From positions 7,674,974 through 7,738,973 of the forward strand of contig OY754974.1 of NCBI GenBank assembly GCA_963576475.1: a DNA stretch of 64,000 bases, given 5' to 3'. Positions 45,400-57,200 of this stretch are shown in pieces. The notes beneath the pieces were generated by a model that worked only from the letters and a program-made list of their open reading frames with translations, had not been told where the DNA came from and made no database searches. Every line of letters begins with the position of its first letter. The stretch's first letter is position 1. Source of the stretch: Molanna angustata. Lineage: Eukaryota; Arthropoda; Insecta; Trichoptera; Molannidae. The position numbers and the translations under genes are program-made.

Positions 45400-45600
45400 T
45401 GCTTTTTACATGTATATGACTGATATTAATTTATTGTTTCATTTTATATAATCATTTAATATATTTTTTTTTTTCTTTTTTATATTGTTGTGTTTTTTAA
45501 TAATCTGTTTTGTATGTATTATCATGTTTAAATACTGTTTTATTTGTATGTGTAAAAGGCTATTTAGCCGTAAAATGTAACAAATAAATAAGTAAATATA
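45400..45600 (+). repeat. LINE 3' UTR with hairpin tail
   Basis: Ends TGTGTAAAAGGCTATTTAGC-CGTAAAATGTAACAAATAAA followed by TAAGTAAAT. The hairpin GGCT-ATTT-AGCC sits just upstream of the AAAT-type tail, as in the LINE at 20850-21640. No coding part remains. Confidence 0.6.
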
Positions 45601-46340
45601 ACATTGTTGTCATGAAAACAATGTTGTCATGAAAAGAATGATTTGATTCTAATTTATTGTAAACAAGTCTGACAAGGAAGCAGTTAGTTCCGAAACCGGT
45701 TTACCAGTGCGTATCCTCTTTCTATAGGTGAAAATTGCAGATTTTAGTATTATTTGTATTCATACCTATATATTTAATAAGGAAGAAGTAAATATAAAAA
45801 AAAACAGCCATTATAAATGATTTAACGAAAACATAGCCCTCTTTCGGACTTTAAAAGTCGGGTGAAAATTAACATTAGCAGGATCCTAATTTGATTATTT
45901 AATAGCAAATACAAATACGAAAATCAATAAATTATGGCAGTTATATTAGCAAAAAATATGTTTGTAAAGATCGGTCTACTTATTCATGAGTACCCAAAGA
46001 TAGCAACTAAATAATAGAACAATAATTATGTTATCATGAATTGTTAGTTGGGTACAAATAATATTATTGTTTTTAGGTCGGCTACGTGTATTATTATTGG
46101 TATTCTTTATACATTTGCGTGTTTCTTACCTTATATTGGCTAAGATGTCCGGCGATTAAAAGTCAATCATCATTTAGACCACAGATTCTCAAATATTTAT
46201 ATCACAGGGTACCTACTGCATTATTAAATTGACGTTTTTTTGTGTTTTTGTGCAAAGCATTTCCGAAAAAAAACTGCGTATTAACGTTTTTTTGTGAATT
46301 ATGCCCTTTTTCGCGCTTTGTTCATATGAGAAATAAATCC
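45601..46340. other. AT-rich intergenic DNA, nothing recognised
   Basis: No supported feature beyond a short direct repeat of AACAATGTTGTCATGAAAA near 45605-45640. Confidence 0.4.
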
Positions 46341-46507
46341 AGCCCCCCTAGACAACGTATAATTTAGCTTAAGAAAAAAAACAAGAAAAGATTACTCAAT
46401 GTATGGAGGTGACAGTTGCCTGTCACGTGACAACTGTCACTTCCATACATTGAGTTATCTTTTCTTATTTCTTTTCTTGAGCTAAATGACACGTTGTCTA
46501 GGGGGGC
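46341..46507. mobile_element. M5 hairpin element, 166 bp
   Basis: The left arm AGCCCCCCTAGACAACGT and onward (TTTAGCTTAAGAAAAAAAAC, ACTCAATGTATGGAGGTGAC) pairs with the right arm (GTCACTTCCATACATTGAGT, GAGCTAAATGACACGTTGTC, TAGGGGGGC). The central dyad is GACAGTTG-CCTGTCACGTGA-CAACTGTC. Arms are about 75 bases with very little loop. No other copy is seen here. Confidence 0.85.
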
Positions 46508-47907
46508 AGTACCCTTATTCCCATTCACATGTAATATTTTGCGATAAGTTCCGCTAATCTTTACGTGTCACAAAATGTATAGTGAAAGTATCACGAACTG
46601 TCATTCGTAACTATAATTTGTGAAACGAACGAATGTGTGTACGCGTCGCTTTTTGTCTTTACACAGAAATTAAGACCACCTCGATATGCCCAATTAAACT
46701 TTGCGAATAAATTCACCTGTTGAATGACATACGTATTTCGCTCCAATCAGAATACCGCGTTACGAACGGCGAACGGAGGTTTTCTCGTCGTAATGCGCGT
46801 GACTTTACGCGGGCTAGTGGCCGCGGAAAACAGAATAACGATCTGCTATATGAAACGCATGAAGCGTATAAACTATATTCCATACGAAATATTTTCATTA
46901 CCTTATATTACGAGTACCTATATATTTAAATGCTATTCTAGTGATTTTTTCTGATATTTTTTTTTCTTTTGTTAATTAGACATATACGTAAGAAATCTCA
47001 CTTAATCGGTAAAATTGTCTGTACGTTGTACCTACCTTTATTATGCTTCCGAGCGAATTACAGAGTTGAATTAAATATGAATTAAATATTATTTCCGTAT
47101 TGGAGGCATCCACACGATATAGTCATTAGTTTAACTAGATAACTTTAATTTACTATTCACAAATACAATATTTTTGTGTTTTCTTTTTCATTCTGATTTG
47201 TTGTTTTGTCCCAAAATTGGGACAAAATAACAAAATTGGAACAAAACAAAAAAAGGATCATCGAAGTCGGATAACGTGGTATAAAGTTATCGCTAAATAT
47301 ACATAAAAAATCAAGTCGAAATGATAACCTCTTCCATTTTATTATGCAAGTTGGTTAAAATCTTTAGAATTATTAAATTAAATAATGACTAGAATTTTCT
47401 ACCTTCTTTTGCATACATATTGTTAATAGTAGTAAAGAGTAAAAAACGTCAAAAAGCCAATACAATATGGGAATTGCCGCCATTCCATATTCCAATTTTG
47501 AAAATATTTAGGTAGGTACTGAGGAATGACATGTTCCAACATTCATTTAAGAGAAATAATTCCAATCACGCGTTCAATAACTGAATCGTCTGTTGTAAGT
47601 TGTGGTGAACTGTCATTTTGGAGTGTGGAATATTTACACGGAACAAATTGTCGAAATGAATACGCAATATGTAAAATACGTCATTTTGCCATAACCAAAA
47701 ATAGAACCAACACGATATGCTGAATTTTGTTATTGAAAACGTAGCGGACCCATCGTGAAATTTGACGGATAATAATATATCTGAGCGCTTTTGCAGTGCT
47801 CATCTTTAAAACTAAAACTAAATTCACACTACTTTACAATTTATTATAGACAAAATATATCTCATTTATAAACAACTTTAGATGAAAAACATATTTCCTA
47901 TTTATAC
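46508..47907. other. Intergenic DNA, GC-richer at 46620-46870
   Basis: CG-containing words are frequent (ACGCGTCGC, ACCGCGTTACGAACGGCGAA, GTGGCCGCGG) and three frames of 60-76 codons overlap. No product is recognisable. A 23-base palindrome, TTTTGTCCCAA-AATTGGGACAAAA, lies near 47205. Confidence 0.35.
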
Positions 47908-48140
47908 ATATACCATCACGGCATATCCCGCAATGTGAGGTAACCAGCGACAGGTGTGCATTGTAATATAAAAGTAAGCACGACACATCCGTGCATAGAC
48001 ATGTCTCGTCTAACCTAAAAAGGCACAGCATTCAGAATGGGTGGTGAACCTCATTACCTACTGAAGTATGTGAGATGTTAATTTGCCTGTTGTATTTTCG
48101 ATTACACGTCTCTTACAGAATGTATTACGGAGTATTTACA
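47908..48140 (+). repeat. R5 dispersed repeat, longest uninterrupted copy
   Basis: ATACCATCACGGCATATCCC, GCAATGTGAGGTAACCAGCG, AAGCACGACACATCCGTGCA, TCTCGTCTAACCTAAAAAGG, GAATGGGTGGTGAACCTCAT, GTGAGATGTTAATTTGCCTG, CTCTTACAGAA. It supplies the reference order for the interrupted copy at 26949-27500 and the reversed copy at 62757-62880. Confidence 0.7.
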
Positions 48141-49055
48141 CATCTACGCATTTAGAGACATCTCCTTAACCTGTCTTAACCAAAAAACCGTAACAAACGT
48201 ACTTTTGAATGTTCTCCTAACTATGCAAAGTAAAATGTAAGTGAGTGACATCGGTTATAACATATTTGATTTGTAGATAATTATATTGATGAATCTTAAT
48301 TTAGAATTAATCTTATATTTTTATATTGCTTCTAACTAAATATTATGTAGAACACTTAAAAAACTCAAATCAATAGCATTCTACAAAATCATTGTTATGA
48401 ATAACTTTTCAAGATCACTTTAAAGGGCCATACGAACTGGAAAAGTCGTTTTGTCAAGGAAAAAATGTGCTGTACAAAAAGATCTGTGTCATTCACTTGT
48501 GATTTTGCCCTAAATATCTTGTCATTATTATCAAATCTTTTATAATTTTCTTTGGTTCGTTCCTCGTTGAAAATTTTGTTTAGAGAAATTTGACCTCGTT
48601 CGTGTTGAGGCGAAAAAGATTTGTATATACATTTTTTTTTCAAAAAGCGTTTTCTCACAATATGCCGCGGAGTTTTCATGAAAACTGAATCCGTTTTGAA
48701 ATTCTTTCGGTTATAAAGTAAGTCATTTAAAATTTTCGTCCATAAAAGCTCTCAGGCGTCCATTATACACTTTCGTACAAAATGGATCTTCTCATTTTTT
48801 TATAGAATATTGGACTCTGTATAAATGAGTCTTATGAATAAAGCGTAAAATTTTATCGCGTCTATAAATATTAGAAATATTCTTCAAGATAAAAATCGCG
48901 CGAGCTTTGTGGGTTTAAGTTTAATTAAAATTTACGTGATATTTATTACTAAAACTAGCCAAAGTTACCCGTTCTGAACAAGGGTAGTCTTTTTGAATGA
49001 ATATATTTCGTATTATTTAGTATAAGGTCTTAAACATAGTTAAGATGGTTAAGAT
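48141..49055. other. AT-rich intergenic DNA, nothing recognised
   Basis: A 94-codon minus frame (48395-48679), basic and AT-rich, has no recognisable motif. Confidence 0.4.
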
Positions 49056-49222
49056 GGGTCGGTGGCAGAGCGGTTAGCGCGCTGGGTTAGTAATCCAGTG
49101 GTCGCGAGTTCGAATCCTGCCTCGACCGATTTCGTTCACCTATAGCACAAGCATTTATTTGCTTATTTTAGGGAACGTAGGAAGATGTATATGTACTTGT
49201 TTAACAAGGACATATTCATTTT

Positions 49223-49306
<84 letters not shown>
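49056..49306 (+). repeat. SINE-C, full length with 80-A tail
   Basis: GGGTCGGTGGCAGAGCGGTT-AGCGCGCTGGGTTAGTAATC-CAGTGGTCGCGAGTTCGAAT folds as a tRNA-like head. A box TGGCAGAGCGG and B box CGAGTTCGAATCC are intact. The putative anticodon loop TTAGTAA (AGT) fits a tRNA-Thr ancestor. The body ends GTATATGTACTTGTTTAACA-AGGACATATTCATTTT and is followed by 80 uninterrupted A (49227-49306). Intact pol III boxes and the pure A tail point to a very recent insertion. Confidence 0.92.
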
Positions 49307-49309
<3 letters not shown>

Positions 49310-50215
49310 ATCGTTATAAGAACCTGTACAGGTGGAGAAAAGGATGAGAAGATGTATCTTGCGATTGCGGGGAGGTCCAGGATGATAAGCATCTTCTTAT
49401 TTATTAATTAATTTATTTATTTGTTTGTTTATTTATTTATTATCTAGGCACGCCCCTGGAGTACGTATCAAGCTAAATATTATATTATGGTAATACGTAG
49501 CATTGGTTGTTCGAAAAAGATTGTATAGGTACCTACTGCGTTTCACTTGAAAGTGCACTTTCTGTTATGGTCGTATTATTCAGTTTATTTCATTCAAATA
49601 AACTGAATAATTTGCTAAATTAAGTTGCTCAAATTTCAAATAAAACTTCACAATCAGAAATTGTAAGAAAACAGTGTGAGTTATACGAAAGAATAAAACT
49701 TATCAAAATAACCGAAAAAGAAATAAATCACTTATCCAAGGGAATATCCTGTTTTTAACGTATAACAACAAATGCAATCATTCCAACGTAACCATGAATT
49801 GCACTTTTAAATTAAACGTACTCTATAATGGCATTCGACCTCCTATTGTACGCATCTGTATATATTAGCTATTGACTTTGTTGGTTGTTTATTTTTATGT
49901 CTGAAATATTCAATCAAAATATTTCACATTGTGATAATTGTTTTGATCGAACAGGCAGACAGAAAGACAGTATCCTCGATATGAATAATATTGATTTTGA
50001 GATCCTCGCGAAATTAGACATCAGAGATTTGACAAAAATCTCTCTGGGACCATTTTATTCACTTAATGACTATTTTTTATTATAAAGATTCCAACCATTA
50101 TACTAAGTTAGGGTTTAGATACCCGTCAATGAAGGGAGTGTTTATACCAGCAGGTACCTATGTACAGTCAAATTGTATTTCAATATATTATATTTTTAAG
50201 GAAATATTAATAATA
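49307..50215. other. AT-rich intergenic DNA with TTTA runs
   Basis: 49398-49442 is a mixed (TTTA)/(TTTG) simple repeat. Nothing else is recognised. Confidence 0.4.
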
Positions 50216-50305
50216 TCAACCGCTGTGGAATTGTGGTTTAATGTTCGACTTCTGTGCCAGCTTTCTGGGCTCGATTCCCAGCAGAGGAGAAATGTATTTA
50301 AAATA
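50216..50305 (+). repeat. SINE-A 5' head fragment, diverged
   Basis: CCGCTGTGGAATTGTGGTTT, GTGCCAGCTTTCTGGGCTCG, ATTCCCAGCAGAGGAGAAAT corresponds to the tRNA-like half of SINE-A with a B box GGGCTCGATTCCC. The 3' body and tail are absent. Confidence 0.65.
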
Positions 50306-50674
50306 AATTATCTGTCAATTACATACCTATTTGTTTTCTATGCTATAAGAGACACTGGTAAATTATGTAGAATAAGGTGGAATTTAATAATACACTTGCC
50401 ATGTCTATAGGACGTTATCATATTTATTTAAGACAAAAATATCAACATTTTTAATTTTTTTAATAAATATTTATTTATTTATTTATTTATTTATGTTAAA
50501 TATTAATAATAAGTTGTTTGAAATAATATAATTAAGAATATATTAAATAAATCATTATCATTTTTACATAGAAAAATCATCTGTTAAGAAAAATGGTTAA
50601 ATGAAATCACACCATTCTTATTACCAGAATATACTAATACCATTACCCTTTTTAAATTTTTTAATGCATTTCTA
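50306..50674. other. AT-rich intergenic DNA
   Basis: A TTTA run at 50467-50493 is the only feature. Confidence 0.45.
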
Positions 50675-50969
50675 TTGACAATAACATCTCAATAGAGACG
50701 AAGTTGGGATACTATAGAAGAACCAAGAACTCAGGCACCTACAGGGCTTATTATTCAGGTAAAATGTTTACACTTATTCAAATATATAGAACTTTCAAAA
50801 ATTACATTGATAAGAGAACTCAATAAAGGCATAATTGGTGAACGTTGCGCAAGCGTATAAAATGATCACGTGGAACCAGCCGATGACAGGTCGTAATCCC
50901 TGTAAGTGCCTGAGTTCCTGGTTCTTCTATAGTATCCCAACTTCGTCTCTATTGAGATGTTATTGTCAA
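50675..50969. mobile_element. M1 MITE with ~75-bp terminal inverted repeats
   Basis: The left terminus TTGACAATAACATCTCAATA-GAGACGAAGTTGGGATACTA is matched almost base for base by the reversed right terminus. Pairing continues to CTACAGGG about 75 bases in. The interior corresponds to the right part of M1 at 1755 and 19386. No coding capacity. The high arm identity indicates that this is the youngest M1 copy. Confidence 0.9.
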
Positions 50970-51129
50970 TAAAAATATCATTTGACTCACGACAGGGAAA
51001 AAAATCCATTTTTTGCGTATATGCAATTAAAAAAAATATATTCGATTTTTGAATACAATTTCTTTTATAACAAATTAAATAAAAAATTAATAATTCGACG
51101 TGATTTTTTAATATACATTACTGTTAATC

Positions 51130-51235
51130 TGTATTATATTGAAACTTCCCTTCGCTTAGGTTGGTTGGCTGAGGTTGTCATATGGCAAAAAAAAACTGCC
51201 TTTATTCAATTGATTGTAATAAAATTAATAAAGTA
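51130..51235 (+). repeat. Decayed hairpin-tail retroelement end
   Basis: CTTAGGTTGGTTGGCTGAGG-TTGTCATATGGCAAAA keeps the GGTTGGTTGG lead-in and part of the stem. An AATAAAATTAATAAAG tail follows. Confidence 0.5.
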
Positions 51236-51274
51236 ATACTTCAACTAATGTTTTTTTCTATTTGTTACTTTCTG

Positions 51275-51365
51275 TACACTGTCGGGCTCATCACCAAACG
51301 GCAATTTCTTACAACCGACCTACAATACTGTGTGTTATATATACCTACAATAAATAAATAAATAG
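51275..51365 (-). repeat. Decayed hairpin-tail retroelement end
   Basis: Minus strand: GTAGGTCGGTTGTAAGAAAT-TGCCGTTTGGTGATGAGCCC. The stem is now TTGCC/GGTGA with G-T pairs. It lies opposite to the copy 50 bases upstream. Confidence 0.5.
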
Positions 51366-52523
51366 AGTGTGTACCAACTATGGCAATATGGTAACCACAT
51401 GACAAAAAAAATATACCTAGATCACTTAAGATAAAAATTATAAATATACTTATGGTTTTGTACAATGAATAAAAAAATCATAAAAAATTCTCCTTATATC
51501 CGATAAATAGTACCTAGAGATTCCGTTTTTTCTAAAATTTATTTATTTCCATAATACATTAAATAAATATAAAAATATAAATATTACAATGAAATTTATT
51601 TCCTCACTGGGTGAAGGAAACTAGTGGGGAAGTCAAAATCGATTGCAATATTCTTAATTGAAGGGGTGTAATAAAGTAAGAAAAAGACAAAGTTTAACTA
51701 TATTCAGAACCGTCAGTCACGTGGGTAGTTTATATTGACAGACTAAAAGCGACACTAAAACATATTTATTAATATAGATGCATAATGTGACGAAATGACG
51801 ATTATAGTGCATTGGTCATACAACAGCAAGTTAAAGATGTTTCGAACCTGAACATCGTCAGTTAACGTGCATCATAAAAATATAATTTAGACATTTCAAG
51901 AATATATTTGACAACATTTAACTGACACTCAATATAACTAGCGTACAAATGGCACGTTACGTTCAATGTTCATAATTTTACTCTACACTGCAATGGAATA
52001 GTGGAGAGTTATGATTTTTCGAGTATTAAGTATTTTTTTATAAAAAAATCTGGTATCATGTAGATAGATTGATGAACTGCAGTAGTATAAATGCGAATGG
52101 CATGTGTCGAGATCGAATAGACAGTCATTTTGCAGGAAAAAACAACATTTTTACATATTAAGGTAATAAAGTATTATGTGTTATCAGTTTCATCATTTTG
52201 TTTTTTGAAGCTGATTAGTTTTCCATGCACTGAGCGAAAAATAAAAATATTCTTATTCAAAAACAAAAACTCTAAAATAAAAATGAATAAAAAGAGTATT
52301 CTTACCTTAGTTTCAAACAATTGCTTAGATTAAGAAACGTATGAGGATGTATTGAATTCTTGTGATAGTTCGTCCAAGCTTGACTTTGGTATGACTCGTC
52401 ATAAAAAATAAACTCGTAAACATTTGACACCTGTCGATATTTTCATCATTTTATAACATATTTATTTTACATGTTATTAACATGTCAATAGCATATTTTA
52501 GCGATGAATCAAACCAAAGCGTG
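51366..52523. other. AT-rich DNA with a possible TATA-containing start region
   Basis: At 52086 TATAAATG is followed about 28 bases later by AGACAGTCATT and then AGGAAAAAACAACATTTTTA. The spacing is reasonable for a TATA/initiator pair, but no credible ORF follows. 51983-52068 repeats 2845-2935. Confidence 0.3.
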
Positions 52524-52570
52524 GACGGCCTATAAAAGACATATTATTAATATGTCTTGTATAGGCCGTC
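52524..52570. repeat. 47-bp near-perfect palindrome
   Basis: GACGGCCTATAAAAGACATA and its reversed partner TATGTCTTGTATAGGCCGTC flank a TTATTAA centre. One base pair is mismatched. The GC-rich outer ends stand out from the surrounding AT-rich DNA. Confidence 0.9.
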
Positions 52571-52846
52571 ATGAGTTCTTTTTTTTTATACAAGTATATG
52601 AAATAATATTTGTAAAAAGCAAGAATAGCCCAAGATATAAACATCTATAGATTGATGACATTATTCATGTGTAAAATACATTGAATCATATTTGGAATAG
52701 TGTTTCAATTGCCTTGCAAATGAATTTAAACTCATGAAAAAATTTTAAAAATTCAAACATAAATTAAAAATGCATTTAACGATCTAAAATTGTGTACGAC
52801 TTATTTTGATGTAATGACCAAAATCATTTTATTTTTATATATATTT

Positions 52847-53730
52847 TTTTTTTATTTTATTTGAAAAAATGGGCAACGTACAATAATATTTTTTTAAACA
52901 AATATAACATAAGTAATTGTAAGCAACATAAGTAATTGTAACTTAATCAGCCCACCTTTGAATTCATGGTGCATTGTAGTCACTACTGGTAATAAAAAAA
53001 AAAATATTATTCCTGTCTAACGTGGCTCCTGAAAAGAGTCCTGGACATACAGAATATGTCCACGGACCTGATCTTTTCCAAATTATTTTACGTGGTAAGG
53101 CATCGGTACAATGGCGAATTTTGAGCGGCATTAGGGTTTTTTTTGTTTAAAAAGAACGTTGAGGTGTGTCTTGTTCGTCTGTTTGGTATGTTGAAGTTAA
53201 TAATTTTCAGAAGGTCTGTACAGTCAATATTGAAGTTTATTATGTCATAAAGGTACATTAAGTCTGAGGTCCTTCGTCTTGTCTGTAAAGTCTGCAATTC
53301 ATGTTTGTAGTTATTACCAAATTTGTACTTCATATATGTTTCAAAAATATTTGTTGTATTCGTTCTATATTGTTAATATAAATATTATATTGTGGATTCC
53401 AGATGACTGATGCATGTTCCAATTGACTTCTAACAATTGTGTTATATAGTAAGATAAATGTTTTCACTTGTGTGAATGGTTTGCATACTCTCATCAGGAA
53501 TCCCAACATTTTATAAGCTTTCAGTGTAATTGTGTCAATGTGTTTGTCAAATAAAAGTTTACTGTCCAGTTGTATACCTAAGTCTCTACAGTCTGATTTC
53601 TTATCAATCGCCTCCCTATTGATTGTGTATGTGTATTGTATTGTACTCTTTTTCCTAGAGAATGTAATGGAGTGACATTTTTTTACATTTAGTAACAGCT
53701 TATTCGAGACACAATAAGAAGTTAGTCTAT
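52847..53730 (-). pseudogene. Older CR1/Rex-like LINE, 3' half (RT C-terminus and 3' UTR)
   Basis: Reading down the minus strand from 53730, the frame continues RLTSYCVSNKLLLNVKKCHS, the DLGIQLDSKLLFDKHID block, AYKMLGFLMRVCKPF, LLYNTIVRSQLEHASVIWNP and NIERIQQIFLKH. A frameshift at about 53336 then leads into the last frame (53333-53088, YKFGNNYKHELQTLQTRRRT to a stop). The protein parallels 4933-5505. The 3' UTR ends in an A-rich tail near 52847. The other half of the gene is at 59356-59823, separated by the inserted I-like element. Confidence 0.88.
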
Positions 53731-53740
53731 CAAGGTCAAG
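53731..53740. repeat. Target site duplication, left copy
   Basis: CAAGGTCAAG directly adjoins the poly(T) of the minus-strand element. The partner is at 59346-59355. Joining the two flanks restores the reading frame of the host LINE (QLDL then DRLTSY). Confidence 0.92.
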
Positions 53741-53829
53741 TTTTTTTTTTTTTTTTGTTTAAGGCAATTCACCCTGTAAAGAGTGCTATGTGCCAATTAT
53801 TTCGTGTCAAAGGAGAAAAATTAATTTTT

Positions 53830-54231
53830 TTATAAATTTATGTCATTCAATGAAAGGAATTTTGAAATAACGGACAGTACACGTGAATTATTAAGAGACA
53901 AAAGATGTTGGATATTAAGTGGAGATTGGTGAGTGATTTTAATTAATTGTTTGTATATATTTTTGAAGGCGGAATTATTTTTACAGTTAAAAAATACATG
54001 ATCAATTGTCTCATCCTCATCACCACACTGGCAAAGTGGGCTATTTAGAACTCTAATTCTATACAGATGGGAGGCAATTGAACAATGGCCAATTCTCATT
54101 CTAGAAATACATGATATTAATCGTTTAGATATGTTTCTATTATAAAACCATGGTTTAGAGGAAATTTTTTGTTGGATACCTGCATGATAAGCACCCTTAT
54201 ATTTTTTTGTTTTGTACCAATTTTCATCCCA
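53830..54231 (-). pseudogene. C-terminal tail of ORF2, behind a premature stop
   Basis: This segment follows the TAA at 54232-54234 in the same frame. It encodes WDENWYKTKKYKGAYHAGIQ, then SRMRIGHCSIASHLYRIRVL and PLCQCGDEDETIDHVFFNCK, ending SLNDINL. The RIGH...L.R....PLC.CG..ETI.HV...C pattern is the Cys/His element commonly found after RNase H in I-type ORF2 proteins. About 134 residues would be lost if the stop is read. The lack of any other disruption means that the stop is either a single recent nonsense change or an error in the assembly. Confidence 0.85.
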
Positions 54232-57200
54232 TTAGAAAAGCATATTTGATTTAAGGCGGGGTAAAAGATCTGAGATTGGGATAATAAAGTTATCTGGAAT
54301 TGTGCCCGAAGTAGTTCCCAATTTCGCAAGTTCATCAGCCTTTTCATTGCCCTCAATCCCAAGATGTCCAGGGACCCATGATAGAACTATGTCAAATTCA
54401 TCGTTTTTTAGATAATATAGAAAACTTTTAATGGAACATGTGATTCTGTCCTCTGGATAATTTAGAGGATTGGATGAAATTTTTTGAAGAGCACTACGGG
54501 AATCTGTACATATTAGGGCGCGGTTGATATTTTGCGATCGAGTAAGAGCCAAAGCTTGGTTGATCGCAAAGCTTTCGGCTGTGAAAATGGACACTTCATT
54601 TGGCAATTTGTAAGAAACATTAATGCCGAAATCAGGAATGTGAACCGAAGCACCACAGTTCTGATTTTCAGATTTGGATCCATCTGTATATATGAGGGTA
54701 TATTCCGGGAATTTGGAATTAGCAATTTGTGTAAATTTTGTGTTTATATTAAGTGTATTTGAACTATTATATTTTTTATCTAGCCCGAACGCTGAAATTT
54801 CGACATTTGGAATATAGTTTAAAGATTCAAATGGGGTATTGTATATTGGAAGTTTATTTTCTTTTTGTAGGTTTTGTAGTGATAATAGTAAAGATTCATA
54901 TTCAGAGTAGGTCTTAACCAGGAGAGGGGTATTTATTTGTGGAAGGTGTCTTGTGTTTCCTTTTTGTAGAACAGTTGAAAGATCTTTAAGGCTCTCTTTT
55001 ATCGGATGATGAGAGAAGGATAGAGCTTTAAAAAGGAATTTTTCTGCTAGAAATTGTCTCCTTAGAAATAAAGGAGGTTCAGCACATTCTACTTGCAAAG
55101 CATTGATTGGAGAAGACTTCATTGCTCCTATAATTAGTCTTAATGCTTTTGATTGTACTTTTTCAAGTCTCTTATCGAGATATTTAGGCAATGGATCTAA
55201 AAGAAATGAGGCATAGTCTATGTGACTTCGTACTAGAGAGTTATACATAAGTTTAAGAGTGGAGGGGTGTGACCCCCACCATACTCTAGTGACAGCTCGC
55301 ATCATATTTAACCCTTTTTCACACTTTGTAGAAATGTGTTCGACCTGAGTCAGCCAGGAAAGTTTACTATTTAGATTCAAGCCAAGAAATTTGATTTGTT
55401 TGACAATTTGCAATGGTTCGTTATTAAAATACACCGAAAAATTTGGGATTTTCCGTTTGCGGGTAAAGTTAACCACCTTTGTTTTAGTTATCGACAGATT
55501 CAGTCCATTTCTAAGTAGCCAATCCTTAATCGCCCCCAACGCCGTGGTTATCTGCCTCGCAGCCTCGATAATATTTTTATGAGACAAATATATCAGTATA
55601 TCATCAGCAAAAAAAAGTCGTTTTATACATGGATGAAACATTAGATCTAAGTCACTCATGTATATATTGAAAAGTATAGGGGAAATAACGGATCCCTGAG
55701 GTAAGCCTCTCCACAATTTCCGTACAATTTTATTAGAGAAGTTGTCGATTATAATGGTTCTGTCTGTGAGTATGTTGGTAATATATTGCACCAATTTGGC
55801 GGGTATACGTAGTTTAGATAGTTTTTCTTTCAGGACCGAAATTAGAACATCATCGTATGCAGATGAGAGATCAAGAAAAGTGGCAAGTGTATATGAATTA
55901 GAAAATTGAGAGATACGAATATCAGTTGTGAATAGACTTAGGTTATCCATTGTGGACTTTTTTTTACGAAAACCATATTGGTTTTGAGGTATTATGTTGT
56001 GGTTTTCTACAAACCAATCTAATCTATTTTTTATTAGTCGTTCTGCAATTTTTAGAAGGCATGAAGACATTGCAATAGGACGGTATGACCCACTTTCTAA
56101 AGGATCTTTTCCTGGTTTAAGAATAGGTAAGATTCTTTGAGTTTTCCATCCATTGGGTATGAAACCGGTTTCAAACATATAATTTAAAAGATGCAGGTAG
56201 TATTTTAAGGTTTGTTCAGAGAAAGCTTTTACAAAACTATACAAAATTCCGTCAGGTCCAGGGGAAGAGTCTGAAAGTGTGAGTGTGACGCACTTTAGTT
56301 CGTCAATAGAAAATGGTGCATCTAACCAGGATATATGAGTTGGATAATTTACATATGTCGGCATTTCTTCAAGCATTGGAACCGTTTGTTGGGCTAACTT
56401 ATCTACAAAACCTATAATGGTTTTCTCGGGTATATTTTTTGTACAAGGAGGACTGAATGAAGAGCTGAATTTTCTTAAGTTATTCCAAACATGTGACTGT
56501 GGCGACTGGGGTGATAAACTCTCACAAAATTTTCGCCAACCGATCCTCTTTTTATTTTTAAGTATTCGTTTTGTTTCCGCTTGAGTTTGTTTTACTTTAA
56601 GAAAATTCTCCAGCGTCATGTTTTTACGGTAGATAGATATAGCTTTTCTTCGGAAGGAAATAGCTTGGGTGCACTCATCGTCCCACCACGGTGTTGAATG
56701 TTGCTTTTTTACATGACTATTACTCTTTGGAATCGATTTCACGGCAGCCTTCATTATAAGGTCAGGAAAAATTGTACATTGAGTTTTGATGTCATTTAGA
56801 GAGTGATTTTCACTCTCGACGAATAAGTCAAGTTCCTTAGAGAATAATGACCAGTTTGCATTTATTGTTCTAAATTTTATATTTCTATTTAATGGAGAGT
56901 TGGGTTTATTGTTTACATGACTAATTATTTCAATGATAATAGGGTAGTGGTCACTGGAAAATGGGTCATTTATGGTTGACCACACACATTTAGATGCCAA
57001 GGATGGTGAACACAGAGATAAATCTACAGCACTCTTTCGTTGATTAGGAGGAGTAAGCCGAGTAGGGGATCCATCATTTAATATGCATATATTATTAACA
57101 TCTATGAGTTCTATTACATTGTGACCTGAAAGATTCGTTATTTCGCTGCCCCAAGATGGCGAGTGAGCATTAAAATCTCCCAAAATCATGTATGGGGGAG

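Noticed and set aside
49056..49126. Functional tRNA-Thr gene
   Set aside because: The tRNA-like head is followed by a SINE body and poly(A), recurs at 42522, 59826 and 26796, and the acceptor stem and T arm pair imperfectly. It is a SINE head.
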